In this document: one piece after another, positions 17,113 through 25,050 of the stretch | How the letters are laid out: every line of letters begins with the position of its first letter | Position numbering within the stretch: the first letter of the stretch is position 1 | Assembly: GCA_945883435.1 (NCBI GenBank) | Contig: CAMCXK010000017.1 | Span: 1-46,737 of the forward strand | Origin: Chthoniobacter flavus | GTDB taxonomy: Bacteria; Verrucomicrobiota; Verrucomicrobiia; Chthoniobacterales; Terrimicrobiaceae | Reading direction: 5' to 3' | Length of the DNA: 46,737 nucleotides | Notes under the pieces: model-generated | The model's input: only the letters and a program-made list of their open reading frames with translations | The model's database searches: none | Told to the model about the DNA's origin: nothing | Translations under genes and position numbers: made by a program

Positions 17113-18317
17113 TCCGGGCACTCGTTGCGGCCGGTCTGGCCTGTGTGCTGCCGGTGCAGGCGTCTCCCGAGGTGCTCATGGTGAGCGACGCGCCCGCAAA
17201 GCCGTTTTCGACCTTGAACGAGATCACTCCGGTGGAACTCGCCCTGGCAAGATTCGGCATGCGGTTGAAATCGTGCTCGACCACCGACCTTACTGCGGAC
17301 GATCTGGCGGCAGCCGATTACATCGTGGTGATGGGAGTGGCGGAATTTCCTCCGCCTGAAGCCGCGCGGATTTTGAAAGAGGCGAAAAAGCCGATCTTTG
17401 CCCTTGGAGCGGCTTGCCCACTGGCAGGAGACGGAATGCCGGTCCCGTCGAAGCCCACAGGACCGGTCGACGTGGGATATCGCGGCGCAACGTGGCACAC
17501 GTCATTGGACCCCTTTTACCCGGTGCGTTCGCCTGCGGCGATCGTCCTGGCCAGAGCCAGCGGACAAGCGACCCCTCTGGCATGGAGAATCGGAGAGAGG
17601 TTTGGCATGGCCACACTGCCCGGTTCGGGGCCATTGTCCCTGATTTTCGCCGATCTTCTGCAAGACTTTTTCCAATGGCGTCCCGCCTGGCCCTCCGGAT
17701 TGGTTTTGGTGTTGGAAAACTTTCATCCCGGCTGCGCGGCCGGAGATGTCCAACGGGTCGCGGACTATCTGGCGCACCGAAAAACACCCTTTGTAGTGGC
17801 GACCCAGATGAGCGATCTCCCCGCAGGAGAGCTCCCGATGCCGAAGGAGGAGTTTTTGGACTCGCTTCGATATCTTCAAAACCGCGGTGGAAGAATGTTT
17901 CTGACCGGAGGCGTATCGACCCGGTCCAAGTTCGAGGAGGCGGGGCTTGCCATCGACGGCACCATGACGTCGCCGCCCGGCGACGAGGGAGAAAGGGAAA
18001 TCGGTCTCGAATCCATTCCGGGCCTTGATCGACGCGATGCGAGGGAGTTCCGCATGGTTCTTCCCCGGCGTGGAACTTCGGGAGGCTGGCACCTGCCGGT
18101 CGGCGCCCGGGGAGGACTGGACGGCGAAATGAACCAACACCTTGCCGGGGACTTGAAACAACTGGGAAGCCTGCGCGGAGCGGTCGTGGTGCTGTTGATT
18201 CCCGCCTGGCTTCCCTTCAGGGCCCAGCGTGAAACGATCGACACCGCGCTCGCCAGCGGACTGGAGGCACTCGATCCGGTGCAGGCATTTCCTTTCAGCA
18301 AGGGGGAAATCCAATGA
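17109..18317 (+). CDS. Periplasmic DUF2334-like (polysaccharide deacetylase-fold) protein
   Basis: A 402-residue protein with a signal peptide (about 1-18). The first half (LNEITPVELALARFGMRL, ADYIVVMGVAEFPPPEAARI, KPIFALGAACP) resembles a glutamine-amidotransferase-like beta-alpha fold. The second half contains GLVLVLENFHPGCAAGDVQRVADYL and TPFVVATQM, which match the DUF2334 pattern (a position-specific acid or His early and an xPF segment). DUF2334 is related to polysaccharide deacetylases, so it could trim or modify the exported glycan, but metal ligands could not be confirmed. It is coupled by ATGA overlaps on both sides and is therefore part of the polysaccharide operon. Confidence 0.6.
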   Translation: MIRALVAAGLACVLPVQASPEVLMVSDAPAKPFSTLNEITPVELALARFGMRLKSCSTTDLTADDLAAADYIVVMGVAEFPPPEAARILKEAKKPIFALGAACPLAGDGMPVPSKPTGPVDVGYRGATWHTSLDPFYPVRSPAAIVLARASGQATPLAWRIGERFGMATLPGSGPLSLIFADLLQDFFQWRPAWPSGLVLVLENFHPGCAAGDVQRVADYLAHRKTPFVVATQMSDLPAGELPMPKEEFLDSLRYLQNRGGRMFLTGGVSTRSKFEEAGLAIDGTMTSPPGDEGEREIGLESIPGLDRRDAREFRMVLPRRGTSGGWHLPVGARGGLDGEMNQHLAGDLKQLGSLRGAVVVLLIPAWLPFRAQRETIDTALASGLEALDPVQAFPFSKGEIQ

Positions 18318-19876
18318 AGCGGACTTTGATCGTTTTTGTTACACCCCTCGCGTTGTTTGCCGGGGAGGATGCCCGCTCCACGGCCGAGAGTCTGTCGAAT
18401 CAGGGACGCCACGCCGAGGCGGTGGAATACTGGGAATCGGCCCGCTCCCAAGAACCCGGCAGCGAGGAACTGGCCATGGGCCTTGCCGCCGCACTGGTTT
18501 TCTCCGATCGCCAAAACGAAGCCCGGCCACTCTTGGAAGGATTGCGGAAATCGTGGAATCCCGAGACCGTGCGAATCGCTGAAACCAGCCTGCGCGCGCT
18601 CGAATCCGCGCGGGAAAAGGAACAGGCGGCCAAATCCGTGGAGGCAAACGCACGGGCAGAGCGGGATCTCCAGCGCCAGAAGCAGGCCCTTCTTGACAGG
18701 CGGCAGGCGGTTTACAGGCTCATCGACAGAGGACGGGACGAGGAGGCCGTGAGGGCCATCGATGCTCTGGAAGTTCGGGGCGAGGCGACTCCGGATCTGA
18801 TGCTCGAGAAATCCCATGCCTTCGAGCGCCTCGGCGATCCACTGGCTGCGATCGTCGTGTTGCGGGATTTGGCGCATCCGGAAAACCCCGACACCCGGCC
18901 GCGACGGCAGTTGGCCCATCTTTTGACCAAGCTGGGCCGCCCGGGCGAGGCCTACGAAATGTGGGAATCCCTGCGCGGAGGCCCCGATGACCTTGAGGCG
19001 CACAGGGCGATGCGCTCCCTGCCACCGTCGGCCCGAAACGATCAATGGTCGTGGGGGGAACTCGATCTCTACGGCACATTTCTCTCACGCTACGACATTG
19101 GAATTTCGACCGGCAAAATGCGACAGGGAACGTTTGTGCCCGGCCTCCGCTGGATCGAGCCATTCGTGCAGGCCGATTTCAGTCTCGACTCGACGGCCGG
19201 AGCCGACAGCGGGGGTATTCCCACCATCTACAATGAAAATTTGGCCGGCTTTCATGCCGGGGCGCGGGTTCGACCCTGGGCGGAAAGCGCATTTGTTCTT
19301 TACGTTCTGGGAGGAGTTCAAAAAGACCTGAGAGGAACGATTCAGAGGCAAGGCAATTGGTTTCCCGAAGTGATTGCCGGTTTCAACACGTTTCACTCCT
19401 GGGGGCCTGGAAGGAACCTCGCGCCGCCGGTTTTTGAAAGTGCCTCTCCCGCCGGAACGGGACCGGACGGGCGAACCGCAAACGGAGAACATCCCGTTTT
19501 CCTTCAGTGGCGGGGCGACTGGTTTGTCGAAGCCGGAGCCGACGGAGCCTACTACTCGAGGCTCTCGAACGCCATTGGCTACGGCCAGCTCCGCCAGGGC
19601 CTTCGCATCGCCAACTGGGGACGGGTCGCCGCGATGGATGGCTACGCCGTTGAAAACCTCACGATGGACACGCGGGGAAACTACTACGACAACTCCGCCG
19701 AGATCGGACCGGGGGCACGTTTTGTGATCAGCCCCTCCCCCGCGACAACCGTCACGGTCAGCACCGACTATGTGCTGGGAACCTATCTGGGTCGAAACGC
19801 CGGGGACACCCGGGGAGACACGGCTTCAAACTATGCGGATTTTCGCTTCACCGTCGCACTCTCGCTTCGCTGGTAA
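18314..19876 (+). CDS. NfrA/BcsC-like outer-membrane polysaccharide porin with TPR domain
   Basis: A 520-residue protein: signal peptide (about 1-16), a helical TPR-like region (about 20-225, e.g. LSNQGRHAEAVEYWESARS, LIDRGRDEEAVRAIDALE, LTKLGRPGEAYEMWESLRG) with a Glu/Lys/Ala-rich insert, then a C-terminal beta-barrel (about 235-520) of alternating aromatic strands ending in SLRW, the terminal aromatic expected of outer-membrane barrels. TPR plus barrel is the plan of BcsC, PgaA and NfrA. The barrel segment with GMRQ-type loops and PFVQADFSLDS is closest in feel to the NfrA C-terminal domain, and the next gene is NfrB-like. It is much shorter than E. coli NfrA (about 990 residues). It would export the glycan. 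Confidence 0.68.
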   Translation: MKRTLIVFVTPLALFAGEDARSTAESLSNQGRHAEAVEYWESARSQEPGSEELAMGLAAALVFSDRQNEARPLLEGLRKSWNPETVRIAETSLRALESAREKEQAAKSVEANARAERDLQRQKQALLDRRQAVYRLIDRGRDEEAVRAIDALEVRGEATPDLMLEKSHAFERLGDPLAAIVVLRDLAHPENPDTRPRRQLAHLLTKLGRPGEAYEMWESLRGGPDDLEAHRAMRSLPPSARNDQWSWGELDLYGTFLSRYDIGISTGKMRQGTFVPGLRWIEPFVQADFSLDSTAGADSGGIPTIYNENLAGFHAGARVRPWAESAFVLYVLGGVQKDLRGTIQRQGNWFPEVIAGFNTFHSWGPGRNLAPPVFESASPAGTGPDGRTANGEHPVFLQWRGDWFVEAGADGAYYSRLSNAIGYGQLRQGLRIANWGRVAAMDGYAVENLTMDTRGNYYDNSAEIGPGARFVISPSPATTVTVSTDYVLGTYLGRNAGDTRGDTASNYADFRFTVALSLRW

Positions 19877-19881
19877 TCACC

Positions 19882-22512
19882 ATGGACACCTTGCATTCCG
19901 TCTTTGTTTTTCTGGCTTACACAGCCGCCGTGGGATTTCTCGTCTTTGGCTTGGACGATCTCTTTTTCGACCTTCAATTCCTGCGGGCACTGCGCCGGAA
20001 GGAAAAAGAAACACCCGTCACGCTGGAAGCATTGAAAAACGAACCGGAGAAGCGGATCGCGATCTTTGTGCCGGCTTGGATGGAAGGCGGCGTGGTGGAT
20101 CGCATGGCGGAATACGCGCGGCGGATTTTGATTTACGACCGCTTCGACATCTTTGTGGGCGTCTATCCAAACGACGAAGAGACGAACGGCTGTGTGGATG
20201 CGCTGTGCGCACGGGTTGGCCGCATCAAGAAGGCGACAGTCCCCCATCCGGGGCCGACATCAAAGGCCGATTGCCTGAACGCCATTTTTGAGGAGATGCG
20301 CCGACAGGAGATTCCCGGGCGCATGCGCTACGAGATTGTTGCCTTGCACGACGCGGAGGATGTCCTGCACCCGCTGACTTTGAAGGTCTACAACCACCAT
20401 GTGCCGGATCGCCTTGATATGGCGCAAATCCCGGTCTTTCCCCTGGAATTGCCACCCTTGAGATATTGGGTCGGCAACTCGTATGCGGACGAGTTTGCGG
20501 AGTGGCATGCCAAGGATATGCATTCCCGCGAGGCGATTGGCGGCGTCGTGCCATCGGCCGGCGTCGGAACCGCTTTTTCCCGGAGGGCACTGGAGTTTCT
20601 CGCTCTCAAGCATGATGGAGGCCCGTTTCGCAACGGCCAACTCGCGGAGGACTACATGGTTGGTCTCGAACTGTGCCGCGCCGGCTACCGCACCGGATTC
20701 ATCGATCATCCAGTCGAGCGCGAGGCGCGCAAGGGCGAGGGTTCGCCGCGTCGAATCCTGGAGCGCGTGGCCGTGCGCGAGCATTTCCCGACACGATTCC
20801 GGGATGCCGTCCGTCAAAAAGCCCGCTGGATCATGGGAACAGCCTTTCAAGGCTGGGAGCATGGCGGTTGGTGGGGTTCCCCGACGGTTCGCTACACATT
20901 GCTGCGGGACCGCCGGGCCCCGGTCGTGCATGTGCTGAACGCGGCCGGTTACTGCGTGCTGGGATACGCCGCCTTCGAGTGGATTGTTCAAAGCACAAAC
21001 CTGCGAAATTCGGTCTATCTAAGGCCTCTTTTTGAGCAAGGCAGCCTTCTGTGGCGGATTGTTTTGGTCGATACCGTGCTGCTCGGCTACCGGGTGGCGC
21101 AAAAAGTGGGCTGCGTAACGGATGTTTACGGTCCCCGCCAAGGAATCATGGCGATTCCAAGATATCCGGTGGCGAGTGCCGTGAACCTGGGCGCCACCGC
21201 GCGGGCGGCGTGGCTTTACGGTGCGCACCGGATCTTCAACCGTCCGTTGGCATGGTCCAAAACCCGGCATGACTTTCCAGGCGCGGAGGCGCTTGACGAA
21301 TTCCATGGATCCATCGAAGACCTGCTCGTCGAGCAAGGATATGTAGACCGCGACAAGCTGGACGATGCGTTGAGACAAGCCAATGGGCGATCCGCCCCTC
21401 GCACCCTTTTGGAGATGCATCTCCTCGACGAGGATGAGTTTCTTCAAGTCTGGGCGCGTCACTCCGGCCTCCCGGCCCGCACCACTCGACTTTGCGGGCT
21501 CAATCCCGGAATTGTGGACACCTGGCCGGAGAAAACGGCTCTGCGTCTCGGAGCCATGCCGCTGGAAATCGACGGGCGGGCCATATGCGGCTTTTCGGAA
21601 CCTCCTGCGGAGAATGTTATCGCGGAATGCGAAAAGATTCTGGCTTGCCCGGTCGAGCCCGTTTTGTTGCGCCCGTCCAATCTTCAGGGCGTGCGGGAGT
21701 TTATCTATCCGCGCCGGCAGGCAACCATGCGGACCCGGGAGGCTTGGGATGGAATTCTCGCCGCACTGGCAGAGGAAACGCGCCGCCGTGTTGAAGAGGA
21801 TGCCGCCTGCCAACTGCGGAGCGTCGGCGAGTCGCTCACGATGGCGGGAGGAGCAGATGCGGCGGAACTAAGAGAGGCAATGGCGGATTGGTGCGGCGCG
21901 GTGCCAGCGGATCTCACAAGATCGACCCTGAGCGTCTCGCTTGCGAAAGCCCTGGGAGGGGTGTTTTGCGAAGTGCAACGGATCATTCCCCGCAGCGACG
22001 GGACCATCGCAATTGCTGCTCCCTTGCCGACTGAGCTGAAGGCCCATATCGCAGACATTCTCGGGGATGGTTTGGAATTCGTCACCGACACGCCGGAGCA
22101 GTTGCAAAGAGAGTGGTCCGCCCTTCTGCGCCTGCGTCTCGGCGAAGAGGAGTTCGCCAGGGCGCTGACCGCGAGTGGAGAGATTTCACCCGAGCAATTC
22201 CGCCGAGTGATCGAGATGCGGCGGCTCATCGCATCCCCGGTTGATGCCCTTTTGGAGCAACTCGGCCTGATCGGAAGAGAGCAGGCTTTGAGAGCGCTGA
22301 AGCGCTCCTCGAAACTTCCGGCAGCCAGGCCGGCTCCCGGCGACACAAATGAACTGCTCGCTCCCGGCTTCGCGGAGCGCACCGGCGCGCGGGTGCTTGA
22401 TCCGCGAAGCGACGGGCTGGTGATGATCATCGAGCGCCTGCTTGCGGAGGACGATCTGCGTGAGATCCACCGCCGCTGCGGACATGCCCCACTGATTTTT
22501 AAAATCCCATGA
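19882..22512 (+). CDS. NfrB-like processive glycosyltransferase with MshEN/GspE-N-like c-di-GMP-sensing modules
   Basis: An 876-residue protein. Two N-terminal hydrophobic stretches (about 8-28) precede a family 2 glycosyltransferase domain (about 50-330): IAIFVPAWMEGG, the metal site HDAED (about 155-159), the catalytic LAEDY (about 254-258) and QKARW (about 312-316) as the processive Q-x-x-R-W motif. Several membrane helices follow (about 350-440). The C-terminus has at least one GspE-N/MshEN-like module (about 476-615; LLVEQGYVDRDKLDDALRQ) and a second, similar one (about 700-830). MshEN domains bind c-di-GMP in related proteins, but the signature Arg-Leu-Gly is only partly kept here. In E. 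coli NfrB makes a ManNAc-containing glycan under c-di-GMP control. Longer than E. coli NfrB; a 5-base gap separates it from the porin gene. Confidence 0.8.
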   Translation: MDTLHSVFVFLAYTAAVGFLVFGLDDLFFDLQFLRALRRKEKETPVTLEALKNEPEKRIAIFVPAWMEGGVVDRMAEYARRILIYDRFDIFVGVYPNDEETNGCVDALCARVGRIKKATVPHPGPTSKADCLNAIFEEMRRQEIPGRMRYEIVALHDAEDVLHPLTLKVYNHHVPDRLDMAQIPVFPLELPPLRYWVGNSYADEFAEWHAKDMHSREAIGGVVPSAGVGTAFSRRALEFLALKHDGGPFRNGQLAEDYMVGLELCRAGYRTGFIDHPVEREARKGEGSPRRILERVAVREHFPTRFRDAVRQKARWIMGTAFQGWEHGGWWGSPTVRYTLLRDRRAPVVHVLNAAGYCVLGYAAFEWIVQSTNLRNSVYLRPLFEQGSLLWRIVLVDTVLLGYRVAQKVGCVTDVYGPRQGIMAIPRYPVASAVNLGATARAAWLYGAHRIFNRPLAWSKTRHDFPGAEALDEFHGSIEDLLVEQGYVDRDKLDDALRQANGRSAPRTLLEMHLLDEDEFLQVWARHSGLPARTTRLCGLNPGIVDTWPEKTALRLGAMPLEIDGRAICGFSEPPAENVIAECEKILACPVEPVLLRPSNLQGVREFIYPRRQATMRTREAWDGILAALAEETRRRVEEDAACQLRSVGESLTMAGGADAAELREAMADWCGAVPADLTRSTLSVSLAKALGGVFCEVQRIIPRSDGTIAIAAPLPTELKAHIADILGDGLEFVTDTPEQLQREWSALLRLRLGEEEFARALTASGEISPEQFRRVIEMRRLIASPVDALLEQLGLIGREQALRALKRSSKLPAARPAPGDTNELLAPGFAERTGARVLDPRSDGLVMIIERLLAEDDLREIHRRCGHAPLIFKIP

Positions 22513-23657
22513 AAAAAACCATCGCTGTCGTTCTGGGCACACGCCCGGAGGCCATCAAGCTGGCCCCGGTCGCCCGCCGCCTTCAATCCTCGGAATCACT
22601 CCAGCCTTATGTCATCTGCACCTCGCAGCACGGCGAGATGGCTGCTTCGACCCTTCGGCGCTTCGATCTGCAACCCGATCTCGACCTTCAAGTGATGCAG
22701 CCCCGTCAGTCGCTCCACGGACTGACCGCCGTCCTGGCCTCGCGCCTCGGGGAGGCGTTGCAGGAGCGGGAGATCGACGCTGTGCTGGTTCAGGGCGACA
22801 CCACCACCGCCATGGTTGGCGGGCTGTGTGCGTTTTATCATCGCATTCCCGTGGGACATGTGGAGGCGGGATTGCGATCCCACGACCGCTACTCGCCCTT
22901 TCCCGAGGAGATGAACCGCTCACTGCTAGGCCGGATGGCCACCTGGCATTTCGCGCCGACAGACTTTTCGGCCACCCAGTTGCTGCGGGAGAATATCGAC
23001 CGCGAAAGCATTCATGTCGCGGGCAACACCGTGGTCGACGCGCTCGAGTGGATGATTCAGAGGAGTTCCTCCCGTCCCCTTCCGGCAGGAGTTGAGGACG
23101 GGCGCTCGCGCATGATTCTGGTGACATGCCACCGGCGCGAAAACCACGGACAGCCCCTCCGATCGGTGGCGCTGGCCGTGCGGCATTTGGCGGATGGGCA
23201 CAGCGATTTGCGGATTGTTTTGCCCCTGCACCCGAATCCTGCGGTTCGCGAAGCCGTGCTGCCAGTGCTGGAGGGTAGCCCGCGGATCACAGTTTGCGAA
23301 CCTCTGGATCACGAGGATTTTTTGGCTCTTCTGCAAAGGGCCTATTTTGTGTTGTCGGATTCGGGAGGCGTGCAGGAGGAGGCCACCGCGCTGGGCAAAC
23401 CGGTGCTGGTTTTAAGGGAGGAAACCGAGCGCCCCGAAGGAGTGGAAGCCGGCACCTTGCGCCTGGTGGGCACCGACACGCCACGCATTTTACGGGAAGC
23501 CGAAATCCTGCTTAACGATGCGGATGCCTACCGTGCGATGAGCCGGGGATCTGGCGTCTTCGGAGACGGCCATGCCGCCGACCGCATCGCCGGCGTTCTC
23601 GAGCGGCATCTGGGCGGCGGTGCGGGAGACCCGGTTTTATCGAAAGGTTGGTTATGA
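22509..23657 (+). CDS. wecB: UDP-N-acetylglucosamine 2-epimerase, non-hydrolysing (WecB type)
   Basis: A 382-residue enzyme that interconverts UDP-GlcNAc and UDP-ManNAc in the cytosol. Canonical blocks: GTRPEAIKLAPV (about 10-21), QGDTTTAMVG (about 96-105), VEAGLRSHDRYSPFPEEMNR (about 119-138), the SDSGGVQEEA nucleotide site (about 284-293) and EETERPEGVEAGT (about 304-316). It starts inside the glycosyltransferase stop (ATGA), so sugar-nucleotide supply and polymerase are co-translated. This strongly suggests the exported glycan contains ManNAc or a derivative, as for the NfrAB glycan of E. coli, where WecB is also required. Confidence 0.93.
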   Translation: MKKTIAVVLGTRPEAIKLAPVARRLQSSESLQPYVICTSQHGEMAASTLRRFDLQPDLDLQVMQPRQSLHGLTAVLASRLGEALQEREIDAVLVQGDTTTAMVGGLCAFYHRIPVGHVEAGLRSHDRYSPFPEEMNRSLLGRMATWHFAPTDFSATQLLRENIDRESIHVAGNTVVDALEWMIQRSSSRPLPAGVEDGRSRMILVTCHRRENHGQPLRSVALAVRHLADGHSDLRIVLPLHPNPAVREAVLPVLEGSPRITVCEPLDHEDFLALLQRAYFVLSDSGGVQEEATALGKPVLVLREETERPEGVEAGTLRLVGTDTPRILREAEILLNDADAYRAMSRGSGVFGDGHAADRIAGVLERHLGGGAGDPVLSKGWL

Positions 23658-24034
23658 ACAGCCCCCTGCCGCCAACTGTTTTGATCGATGACGACCCGGA
23701 CGTTCTGGCGAGTCTGGGCGAAGTCTTTCGGGCATGGCCATGCCCAAGGATTGTTTGCCACGAATCGCCATTCGAGGCCGGCGCGGATGCCCGGGAGGCC
23801 GGGTTGGTGGTCTGCGATTACCGCTTTCCAGGAGCGAGCGGAGTCGAGTGGATTCGTGGATTGCGCGGGAATGGATGCCGCACGCCGGTGCTTCTCTTGT
23901 CGGGATCACCCGACCATGGAGCCGTGCTGGAGGCGTCCGGTCTCGATGCCTGCTGCTTTTTGGCAAAGCCGTTTTCACTGGATCAACTCGCCGGGGCACT
24001 CAGGGGCCTCTTGAGGAGCCTTGAAACTCAGTAA
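23654..24034 (+). CDS. Stand-alone response regulator receiver domain
   Basis: A 126-residue protein that is only a CheY-like receiver. The acidic triad is IDDDPDV (about 11-17), the phospho-acceptor Asp lies in VVCDYRFPG (about 56-64), a Ser follows in LLLSGSP, and the switch Lys is in LAKPFSLDQ (about 105-113). No output domain follows. ATG 23654 overlaps the epimerase stop. Single-domain receivers act as phosphate sinks, diguanylate cyclase partners or direct protein partners; here it could regulate the polysaccharide synthase. Its 3' end overlaps the convergent exosortase by 7 bases, so no terminator separates them. Confidence 0.88.
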   Translation: MNSPLPPTVLIDDDPDVLASLGEVFRAWPCPRIVCHESPFEAGADAREAGLVVCDYRFPGASGVEWIRGLRGNGCRTPVLLLSGSPDHGAVLEASGLDACCFLAKPFSLDQLAGALRGLLRSLETQ

Positions 24035-25050
24035 TCGTCGCGCGGAGGAGCGGGTGGATTGGCGGCAGACCCAGGCGCCCCGGGCGCCCCGGGAGGTTCG
24101 CTGCTTCGGGAAAAGTTTGCCAGCAAGCTTCCCAATCCCGCCATTCCCCCCAAGGCGACCACAAACACAACGTAGCCCGCCGCCATGTGGAACCAGGAGG
24201 GATCGGTCAGTGCGTTTTTTCCAATCGCGAATTCCGACCCGAAAACGATCGTTCCCAATGTCAGCATCAGAATGCGGGCGAGATTGCCAAGGATCGCCAA
24301 AGGGGCCGAAAACGCGAACAGCACGAGTTTTTGCCACCACGATTTCAAGGTGAACTGGGCGTAAAGAGCGCTCACCATCATCAAAGCAAAAAGCGAGCGG
24401 ATGCCCGAGCAGGGGTCCGCCACGTCCACGGCGAATTTGTGCCCGGCCGGAATGCCCAAGCCGGGGACAGGAGCGGAGAGAATGCCGGTGCCGTTTCGCA
24501 CCACTTCCAACCCAAGGGTATCCAGCACAAAAACCGCCCCGTGCGACATGAGCACCCGGAGAGGGAACGCAATGTAGTTGTCCAAAAAGGGCAGCGGCCA
24601 AGCAAAGACGAGAAACAACAATGGAAAGGCAAATGCCAAAAGAGTGCGCCCCCCGAGAAGGAACCAGACGCTTCCGATGAGCAGTCCCTGACACGCAAAA
24701 AAGCCTAAGTAATGGGTCGACATGCGGTAGCCGAGCCAGAAGAGAACAGCAGAAAAAACCACCACTCCAAGTCCGGCGAAAGAAGTCCCCACCGAGGGAA
24801 CCGGGGAGGCTTGAATCAAATAAACAAAAATTCCCAAGGCCAGCGGCAGGACCAAAAAGCAATGTTGCCAGTCCTCACCCTGGCCGCAGATGTTCGACCA
24901 TTGCTCGAAGAGAGGCACGCGCACCGCCCCGTATCCCTCCGAATAGGGCAGGAAAAAAAACAGCAGCGCGGGTATCATCCAAGCCACCACCGCCAACGCC
25001 AGCCAAGCCGGGGATGCATGCGACCGGATTTTTTCGATATAACCACTCAT
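24028..25050 (-). CDS. Exosortase family protein
   Basis: A 340-residue membrane protein with about eight helices. The transpeptidase triad of exosortases is visible: Cys 214 in DPCSGIRSL, Arg 259 in LGNLARILML and His 288 in SWFHMAAGY, in the correct order and between the expected helices. Exosortases recognise and cut the PEP-CTERM tripartite signal of secreted proteins, and a PEP-CTERM protein is encoded nearby at 26172. The C-terminus is a cytoplasmic Pro/Gly/Ala-rich tail with a short GAPGAPG repeat. ATG 25050 overlaps the stop of the upstream unknown gene. The subfamily number is not assigned. Confidence 0.88.
   Translation of the reverse strand: MSGYIEKIRSHASPAWLALAVVAWMIPALLFFFLPYSEGYGAVRVPLFEQWSNICGQGEDWQHCFLVLPLALGIFVYLIQASPVPSVGTSFAGLGVVVFSAVLFWLGYRMSTHYLGFFACQGLLIGSVWFLLGGRTLLAFAFPLLFLVFAWPLPFLDNYIAFPLRVLMSHGAVFVLDTLGLEVVRNGTGILSAPVPGLGIPAGHKFAVDVADPCSGIRSLFALMMVSALYAQFTLKSWWQKLVLFAFSAPLAILGNLARILMLTLGTIVFGSEFAIGKNALTDPSWFHMAAGYVVFVVALGGMAGLGSLLANFSRSSEPPGAPGAPGSAANPPAPPRDDY

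Noticed and set aside
24068-24094. Tandem GGCGCCCCG-like repeat
   Set aside because: It simply encodes a GAPGAPG stretch in the exosortase tail; two units do not make a meaningful repeat.
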